Shown here piece by piece: positions 57,050-64,000 of a DNA stretch of 64,000 nucleotides. A program made the translations under genes and the position numbers. The notes under the pieces were generated by a model, which saw nothing but the letters and a program-made list of their open reading frames with translations, was not told where the DNA came from and did not search any database. How positions within the stretch are numbered: position 1 is the first letter of the stretch; every line of letters starts with the position of its first letter. The stretch is from Adiantum capillus-veneris (lineage: Eukaryota > Streptophyta > Polypodiopsida > Polypodiales > Pteridaceae). Location of the stretch: NCBI GenBank assembly GCA_014529385.2, contig CM043963.1, positions 77,675,412-77,739,411 of the forward strand. Direction: 5' to 3'.

Positions 57050-57256
57050 TGTTGGGGTAAAGGTGCTCCGTCTTTTTCTTGGCCTAGACATTTAGTGTCT
57101 GGTCGCCCACTGTGTATACACACTTCCTTATTCTTTCTATATATAAAAATAAGGAGCACCTCACTCATACACTTGAGTTACTTTTTGAGGCTGCTCCACC
57201 CACATCCTGTGTTCTCTCTCTCTCTCTCTCTCTCTCATCGCATTCATGCACTCACA
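57050..57256 (+). repeat. 3' LTR of the pol-less copia
   Basis: TGTTGGGGTAAAGGTGCTCC to GCACTCACA, with TCTATATATAAAAATAAG near 57137 and a shorter (CT)n tract than the 5' LTR. Confidence 0.85.
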
Positions 57257-58976
57257 AAGACGTCCATGGTATGTATTACTGGCCACACCCAAGGAGGCAT
57301 AATTCCAATAGAGGATCCAAACAAAACCATACCTCACCACTGAGAGCAAGACCACCACCACCAAGGGCACCACAACAAGCACCACCTGTGCAAATTCTAC
57401 ATCCACCCGTTCAACCATATCCACCACCACTACCACAACCTCTCATTCCACCTTTACCACCACCACTAGCTGACCAAGTAGTGAGTGTCATCAGCCTTGA
57501 CAAGATGAAAGTGGAGAAACACATCAAGTGAGTAGAGGAGGGTAAGAACAATGCTGAAGAGGCAGAAACCATGGGAGTTAAGCACTCCAAGCCTAAGGAA
57601 GCTTCAAAAAAGCAAGAAAAGATGAAGACCAAAAGGGAGTCAATAAAGAGGAAGGCTAAGCCACGATAAAAAAATTGGCATTTCATATTTCACAATTGGT
57701 GAGTCTACAGAATCTTGTGGTCTTGTGAATGATGTTTCTATGTAGGTCTTGAGCATCCCTAAGGGGGAGGGCTACCCAATTATCTTAGGGGGACCATGGC
57801 TCAAGACCATGAGAGCCAAGAAAGATCTCGACACAGGAATTCTCAAGATGCATGGTAGAAAGGGAAAGGACATTCTATACAGCACAAAGACTGGTAAGAA
57901 ACAAGGGATGGACCTAGAGACTACTAGAGATGAGCTCCTTAGAAATTCTACTACAACATCACAAGAGGAAGCTATGACAACAAATGATAGTGACGACTCA
58001 AAGGAATCAATTGCAAACCAAACTTAAATGGTTGCTACCAAGGAGTGGGATTTTGGAGTCCACCCTAAGGAGATTCTTAAGCAAGTGGATGCAGAGGCAA
58101 CTTATTGGAGGTCTAGGTTTGGCAACCTAGATGTAGAGATTGTGTTTGATCATACTGCATTTGATGCATTTAAGAAAAGCTTTAAAGAACCCTTAGCACA
58201 AGGGGTGTTCATAAGAGTCACATAGAATGAATCCAACATGAGAAAGATTGGAGTACGATCTTGCATGCATATAGTTGAGATGAAGTGTTTTTCAACCATT
58301 GGATTGCAGCCTATCTTTTGTATATGCTGTACACTTTGGTATAGCATGTATCAATCTTGTCTTTGAGCTACAAGGTTGGTGGCTTACTACCAATGTCAGC
58401 AGAGGCAATGTACCTTTTTTGCAGCACACCTAAGAGGATAGTGACTCTTTTACTTGCTTCAGTAACAACGATAAGCTAGGTCCTGAAGAAAACTGGGACT
58501 TGCCACTTCAACAAGGAAGCCGTAGATGGAGGACTCTTGGTACAATCTTGGGGATCATGCTTCTAAGTATTGTCTTGGAAGGAGCTAAAGTACTCACTTA
58601 TTTTTTCACTTCTGGTGATTACAAATCCTATCCTTTTTGGCATAAAGCAAGAAGTCTTATTGTTAGGACATTGCAGGTGATTATCATATTCTTTACCTGG
58701 GACCTTGGAGGATATTGGTACAAAATTGTGGAAGCTGTAGGCTTCTCATTTACTCAAAGGCAGTTTGAGTTGTTGATCATTGATGCTCTAGCTAGGGATC
58801 CTTGTCAAAACATATTGCTTTTCTTGAAAACAGGTGAATGTCCCAGAGATCTAACTAATGACCAGATGCAATGGCTAATTCAAAAGGCAACTAGATATCG
58901 GCTCCTCTACTACTCAATCAACTCAATTATAGTATGTAACTAGAGGCATAAATACCTCTAGCTTTAGGGGGAGGGC
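57257..58976 (+). pseudogene. Gypsy G element 1: knuckle, protease region and 3' end of pol
   Basis: The frame resumes with the second half of the knuckle (HGMYYWPHPRR, family HGMYNCPWPRG), then a Pro-rich linker (57360-57480). A protease-C-terminal segment follows at 57749 (PKGEGYPIILGGPWLKTMRA), matching GNGYPFILGRPWLMKMRAL in the young gypsy. Reverse transcriptase and both RNase H domains are not recognisable. The 3' end has GECPRDLTNDQMQWLIQKAT (58845-58905), matching the segment after the second RNase H of the young gypsy. A polypurine tract TAGGGGGAGGGC is at 58965-58976. Confidence 0.75.
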
Positions 58977-60378
58977 TAATGACCACCTCTCTCTTGGTAT
59001 GCACTTGATGGCAAGGCTTCAAGACTTCGTGGAGGAGGTGGGACCCGATGCATTAAAATCACAAAAAATCTATGTATTCATTTTGTACATAGCTATGGTT
59101 TCGACGCATTTGGATCTTGGAAATAAGGAGAGGTAGGAACAAACCCTATGAAAACAAAAAATTCACTAGATGCTGATTCTATCTGGCGGTGACTATGTGA
59201 CCTTCACTACAAGTGAAGAATAAGAGTCAATAGGGAAAGGGAGGAGAATCTTATGCATTATGGAGTTGGAGTCAACAAATATTATCAAATTCAAGCATAA
59301 TTCACTTGTGGACACAAGGCTTGCACATGAAGTCAAGAGGGGACCACCTAGAAGACTTTTGGAAGGGAAAAGACAAACACATATTTTTTGTGGAATTTTT
59401 CTCTATTTTTTCCATTTTGAATTTGAAAAGGTTTCAACAAAAAATTTGTGAGCATTGAGATGATATTTTTGTCCCTATTTTTTAAATATAATTTTTGGAG
59501 CTATGATTTGGAAGATATGGTTGAAATGGTGGAGCCTATTTGTCCACATGGGGAAGAACTCGTGATTATCCAACTCCACACACACAATTTCGTATAGGTT
59601 TCTCTCCATTATTGCTGGATTTTCTCTTATTTTCAAGGTCTCTCAAATATTATAAGGAAGATCTTGGACTCAAGCTATGGAAGGTGGCATGGAGACAAAG
59701 CTCACCATGATGAAGGAAATTAGGAGGAAATTGGTCAATAAGAAGGGCACACAGAGCTCTCTCATTGGGGGGATGCCCCTAATTGAGGTTACTTTTGTAA
59801 TAACCCCTCTTGCTCATAATCTCTACCCAATCGCTCTCTTGGCCTATAAAAGGAGGCATCCTCTTTTGTATACAGACACACAATCATGCTTACACACACA
59901 CACACACACAATCAAGCTCTAGCACTTACGCTCTCATATGTACATCCTTATGTATGCACCTCTTTGCACATATAGTTCTACTATGGCATATATAGTTCTA
60001 CTTACACTCTCATATGTACATCCTTATGTATGCACCTCTTTGCACATATAGTTCTACTATGGCATAGTACTGACTATGGTTTGTTTTGGTTTCTTAATGA
60101 CCAAGAGGTTAGAGTTACCATGCACACATGATCTTGTGAGATGTTTATCATATGCAATGCCTCTCGTAAATGTTTGTATGGTGTATATGAAGCCTATATA
60201 AATGAAGCTCTAATGATCTCTTCCTCTCCCTCTCTCTCCTTCTCACATATCTTCCTTGTGTATGGTATTTATGAAGCCTATATTAATGAAACTCTAGTGA
60301 TCTCTTCCTCTCCCTCTCTCTTTTTCTCACATTCTCCTTGTGTCATGTGCCAACCCCTTACCATGCGTCCTAGCCACA
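58977..60378 (+). mobile_element. Gypsy G LTR (1.4 kb)
   Basis: Begins right after the purine tract and ends at TAGCCACA before a leader with TGGTGCCCC (60391). About 245 bp (59003-59255) recur at 43803-44048. A strong TATA box (GGCCTATAAAAGGAGG) is at 59841-59856. Two tandem duplications lie downstream: about 75 bp at 59927-60066 and about 83 bp at 60139-60310. Short CA repeats occur at 59894-59910. Confidence 0.8.
59845..59852 (+). promoter_or_regulatory. TATA box of gypsy G LTR
   Basis: TATAAAAG in a GC-containing context, 530 bp before the LTR end; the transcript would start about 30 bp downstream. Confidence 0.65.
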
Positions 60379-61800
60379 TTCCAAGCTAGGTGGTGCCCCT
60401 ATTTTGTACCTCCTATGATGAGGCCATTGTGCACAGTCTTGGTGTAGAGGCCACTGATTCTGTTTTGCACTTTTGCCTCTCAGAAGAAAGAATTTCATAC
60501 CTTCTCAAGAGGCTTCACCATCACAAGTTCCTCTTCCTCTGCCTGAAGTGCCTATGGAGGAAGCATCAACAAAAAAGAAGAAGAAGCAGGCAAAATCTTA
60601 AGAAAAGGGCCTTCCTTATAAATTACAATCTGACATAGAAGCTGCTACAAACTTGAAGAAGATATTGGAAGAAAGGATCTTGAATAGCAAGGTTGATTTT
60701 ACATTGTTTGAAGTACTTGGCATATCTAAGCATGAGCTCCACAAGGAGATCATTGAAATCATAAAGACAAAAAGGAAACTCTGACAAAATTGAGTTCTTC
60801 ACAATTACAAGGTGAAAAAGAGGCATTAAACACACAAGCAATACATGTTCAAGCAAGGCAATGTGAAGATGATAGTGTGGTTGGGTGCTTTTAGTATTCT
60901 AGAAAAGCAAAGCATGTTTTTTTGTGAATGATGATGATGATGGAGATGAATCCACTTATCAAATCCACTACTCCAAACGCCATTGGGTAAGAGCTACAAT
61001 GGAAACCTTGGTGAAAATGGGTGACCTTGAGGAGCCGTATGTTGCATTGATAGATCATGGCTCTAAACTTAACCTAATGTCCAGAAGACTCTACATGAAA
61101 GGAAAGTGGTCAACAGATACAGACCATGGTTGGATGCTTAGAGCAGCATATAACTTACCAAGAGATCTCTATACATCTTAATGTCCAAACGTGAAGTTGA
61201 CAATAGGGAATGTAAAAGATAAGAAAAACTTTTTTGTGCAAGAGATGTCAACTTGTTCTCTTATCTCGGGCACCTATATATAGCGGCTACTCAAATGGAG
61301 ACAAAGGTCATGGATGATAGCACATCATACGCAAGGATAAGGAGTAGAGATAGAAAGTGTGCTATCCAATTCCTCACTATTTGTGTGGATCATGAGAGGA
61401 ATCATGAAAATTTTAGGGATCATCCACTACCAAAGGTAAGCAAAGAACTCAAGGATTACAAGGAGATGAGGGGTTTTGGGGAGGTACTATAGTAAAGCAA
61501 GATTGCCATGGTACAACAAGAGAAAGGTTCTAGCTTGACAGAAAAAGGCAAGATACTCTCTCTATAGGTTTTCTAGGGTTATCAAGGCATGGATTAATGT
61601 GTTTTACAAAGACTGAGAATATCACAAGAAGTGAACCACAACCTGCACATAATGTACAAAATTGTTTAAAGGAGGATGGTTTTCTAGAAGATAATGAGTT
61701 TATTTCAGGTATCTTTGAACAAGTTTCTTTTGTAGATACTATGGATGATCTTAGGCATATAATGGATTCTGGTGGGTCATGTCAAAGCTAGATTGTTTAA
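60379..61800 (+). pseudogene. Gypsy G element 2: leader and protease region
   Basis: The leader from 60379 repeats 52190-52300 (CCAAGCTAGGTGGTGC, TTGTACCTCC, GTCTTGGTGTAGAGGCCAC). Broken frames follow. A gypsy-type protease segment is readable at 60924-61181 (HWVRATMETLVKMGDLEEPY, ALIDHGSKLNLMSRRLYMKG), with DHG in place of the usual DTG/DSG, and its continuation at 61253-61492 (ATQMETKVMDDSTSYARIRS). A further 64-codon frame at 61597 (EDGFLEDNEFISGIFEQVSF) has no assigned role. Reverse transcriptase and integrase are absent. Confidence 0.7.
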
Positions 61801-62271
61801 GTATGTTCTCTAGAGATGTTCAAGGAGATTGAATCTTTTAAAGAAGGGAAAGAGTTTTATAGCAATCAAAGGCCAAAAGTGCGCATCCATACCAGGTACA
61901 AATCAGTGGCATTAGGAAAAGTTTGGACTCAAAAAAGGACTTTTTGGCGTTAGAGAGAGAATGCTGTTCGACCAATAGAGTTTGAGTCACCACAACGGTA
62001 GCTCCAATTTATTTGATTTTTATCTCAAATTTTTGCGTTTTTAAAAAAGAGTTTTTTCTGTTAAAAAGATCTGAATAAGAAGATACGACGCGATTTGTGC
62101 AAATTATTCCCCTGCCATGGGCGACGAACATCGAATGTGCCATAACTCACATTCAATGAGGCACACCTTTTGATGAACACTTTTCAAGCTACTACTTCTT
62201 GTGTAAACTAGTGAGCCTCTTTTCTTCTATCGTTTTTGCGTAGTGTCAATTCACAGCTAATAGAAGCAGAG
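61801..62271. other. Spacer upstream of the three-exon gene copy 2
   Basis: No coding sequence is recognised. It contains the likely promoter region of the downstream gene, but no clear TATA box stands out. Confidence 0.5.
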
Positions 62272-63589
62272 ATGGAAGGAAGACGATCACGACGACCATC
62301 CGCCTCTGTTAAATCTGTGGAACTATTCAATAGCTTTGACTTAGACCATGGTCGCTAGATGTCTACCACAGTCACCATTGGTAGTTGGGTTCTGCTTCAA
62401 ACAAGAAGTAGAAAACGGATGTCAAATGAATTCATCAACAGCTACAAAGGACGTGTGAAAGATTTTCGCTTGTCTCAAACGGGAAAGACAGTGAAAGAGG
62501 TGCTCATTGAGCATGCATATATGCACTCCGAACTATGACTACAACAGTCACCTTTGGGGTTTCCTGCTCATAGACCAAACCGTGTGACTACTATATTGCT
62601 AAAAAGTCTTTAAAGATCCTTCAAGTTATTTTGTTGACTATTTCTTGTGACCATTCTCTTATCTTTTGTTTTTGCAGATATTTATCCTTCTAACAAAGAA
62701 GACTGGCAACGGGTTGAGTGCATAATTGGTATTTTTGATGCTTTTCATGCTTCGGTGGGAGAACTTATGTACAGAACTAGTGCGAAAAGAGCTCTCGCAG
62801 AGAGGGGAGTTTTCTTTTACGACTACTTTTACAACGCCCCTTGCTCTGTCCGTGGATTTGGCACTTTGAAACGTTTCCCTCTTCCCCAACAAGATTCCCC
62901 AAAGTGGCCAGTTCCAACTTCAGAAACCTCTGAGTGTTTTAAAATCAAGCTTCATCAGGAAATTTTGAAGTATTTGCGACCAAACATTGCAAGCAGGCAA
63001 GTACGAGTCAGTCTATTTATGCCATTACATGTCTTTATAGGTTTCTTCCACGACGAGCAGGTTAGAAAAACAGAAACCATGTTCATCTGCAAATCCCAAA
63101 CTTGCCTTGATTTTTTGGATGATAATTGGGATGTCAGTGATTCTAAAGGCATTTTGTGCAAGTGTATGATAGCATCACAGAATTTTATAGTTTCTTTCTA
63201 CTACATGAGGTGGCATCGAGTGAATGGTCAGTTGGTAGCTATGGATCAAGATTTAAGTGACAATGCTTTTAATCCCTTGATTTCCATCGAGATATGGTTT
63301 TCAAATTATTTGCTTACAGTTGTTGTGGTCAGATCAAATGTCACTTTAAGACAGGTTCGAGAGGATCTGTTAAATGAGTCCGATCTCAATTTGCCTTCAA
63401 AATTTGTTTTCAAGTGTAACATGCGAAAGGTACTAAGCTACATGTATTACTTTTATACGTTGATGTTTCTATCGTGCTCATGTATCCCAATGTCTTATCG
63501 CGTACGTTGCATTGTAGGTACCTCACAGACATAAAAATACGACTCTTTGTGCACAGATTACCAGCGACAGACTTGAAATAGTGAACTAA
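62272..63589 (+). pseudogene. Three-exon gene of unrecognised family, copy 2, exon 1 damaged
   Basis: Exon 1 is 62272-62572 (ATG MEGRRSRRPSASVKSV), exon 2 62678-63429 and exon 3 63557-63589 (TAA). Acceptor TTTTTGCAG (62669-62677) and donor AAG|GTACTA (63430) match the copy 1 positions and phases. The best exon 3 acceptor is GTGCACAG (63549-63556). Aligned blocks with copy 1 are GSWVLLQTR, ERGVFFYDYF, WPVP, NIASRQVRVSLFMPLH, VTLRQVREDL. Exon 1 has two in-frame stops (TAG 62356-62358, TGA 62536-62538), and the donor at its end reads AGACC where copy 1 has TGTAAGT. Exon 2 is fully open for 250 codons. Either this is a pseudogene or exon 2 is used with another first exon. I estimate identity to copy 1 at around one third or less. 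Confidence 0.65.
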
Positions 63590-63670
63590 CTGTACACAAT
63601 GATTCAAATACTATTCTCAAAGATTACTTGACAAAGGCAGCTCTCTACATTACCAAACACCATTGGATCC
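63590..63670. other. Short spacer between convergent genes
   Basis: About 80 bp between the stop codon of the plus-strand gene and that of the minus-strand partial gene; any 3' untranslated regions would overlap. Confidence 0.5.
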
Positions 63671-64000
63671 TCACTCTCCCATTTTTTTGGAAAGCTGTTC
63701 ACAACATTTTGTAAACTTTGAACCATAATCAAAACAAAAGTCAAATTCCGATCCACTGCTTGTAATCAATTTGTCAAAAGTACATTTCATAATCTCTTTA
63801 TAATCTTGTGCGTGCGGTGATGTGGGGGCTGTTGGTTGAGGTTGAGGAGAGGTGGTGGCTTGGGGGTTTGGGGGCTCTGGAGCTGCTTCATGAGTAGGAG
63901 AGGTGTTGGGTGGGGGGTTTGGGGGCTCTGAAGCTGCTTCATGAGCAAAAGAGGTGCTGGGTGGGGGGTTTGAGGGTTCTGGAGCTTTTTCTTGAGGACG
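63671..64000 (-). CDS. C-terminal part of an unknown Pro-rich protein, runs off right edge
   Basis: On the minus strand a stop-free frame enters at 64000 and ends with TGA at 63673-63671, giving 109 residues. The first 60 residues are Pro/Ser/Thr/Glu-rich with a 17-residue repeat (EPSNPPPSTSFAHEAAS then EPPNPPPNTSPTHEAAP, then a partial third). The last 45 form a different, probably folded tail beginning DYKEIMKCTFDKLITSSGSE and ending SKKMGE. The DNA repeat is 51 bp, in frame, and the copies differ without breaking the frame, which supports coding. No ATG is inside the window. I do not recognise the protein. Confidence 0.6.
   Translation of the reverse strand, partial: RPQEKAPEPSNPPPSTSFAHEAASEPPNPPPNTSPTHEAAPEPPNPQATTSPQPQPTAPTSPHAQDYKEIMKCTFDKLITSSGSEFDFCFDYGSKFTKCCEQLSKKMGE

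Larger units (their letters stand above)
53824..57256 (+). mobile_element. Pol-less copia-type element inside gypsy gag (3433 bp)
   Basis: The LTRs are 53824-54055 and about 57050-57256, sharing CGTCCGCTGTGTATACACA-like sequence, CTTATTCTTTCTAT, AAGGAGCACCTCACTCATAC, a (CT)n tract and a CACTCACA end. The left LTR has a short deletion at its start. The primer site TTGGTATCAGAG begins at 54057. The internal region has a leader of about 1.6 kb, a knuckle and a protease-like stretch, then no integrase, reverse transcriptase or RNase H. It splits the zinc-knuckle codons of gypsy G. Confidence 0.85.

Noticed and set aside
58500-58943. Hydrophobic 147-codon frame that could be read as a membrane protein
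   Set aside because: Its C-terminal third matches the post-RNase H segment of gypsy pol and it ends at a polypurine tract, so it is degraded pol.

Overview
The window looks like nuclear DNA from a large, repeat-rich plant genome. Introns are short (78-105 bp) with GT-AG ends, LTR retrotransposons are nested inside each other, a CACTA transposase and a LINE are present, and (GA/CT)n tracts are long and frequent. There is no operon structure and no recognisable RNA gene. A fern or other seed-free plant is my guess from the unfamiliar host genes and the GA tracts, but the sequence does not prove it.

Host genes survive only at the two ends. At 441-1781 (minus) and 62272-63589 (plus) lie two diverged members of one unrecognised three-exon gene family, with matching intron positions and phases. 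Each carries nonsense lesions, in different exons. At each window edge a minus-strand coding fragment of an unrecognised gene runs off the end (1-203 and 63671-64000).

The roughly 60 kb between them is mostly transposon sequence. 2.5-9.3 kb: a 5'-truncated Ty3/gypsy chromovirus (integrase plus chromodomain), an inverted diverged copy of its 3' region, and a second direct copy, all carrying a short tandem array. 9.4-10.9 kb: part of an LTR element whose leader contains an unfamiliar ORF. 11.1-12.4 kb: LINE and CACTA relics. 12.8-14.0 kb: dense microsatellites. 14.7-21.7 kb: an old copia element (B1) split by a nearly intact younger copia (A). 21.7-39.7 kb: a degraded minus-strand gypsy (R1) with long LTR-like repeats, one of them split by copia C2. 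39.7-43.8 kb: minus-strand copia B2, same family as B1. 44.0-50.5 kb: a young minus-strand gypsy with one intact 1362-codon frame, two RNase H domains and no integrase. 52.2-61.8 kb: a degraded plus-strand gypsy (G), interrupted in its gag zinc knuckle by a pol-less copia, followed by an LTR and a second internal region.

Relative age can be read from hand-counted LTR divergence: about 0.9% for the young gypsy, 2.6% for copia C2 and 3.1% for copia A. The chromovirus, R1, B1, B2 and G are older, with many stops and deletions.
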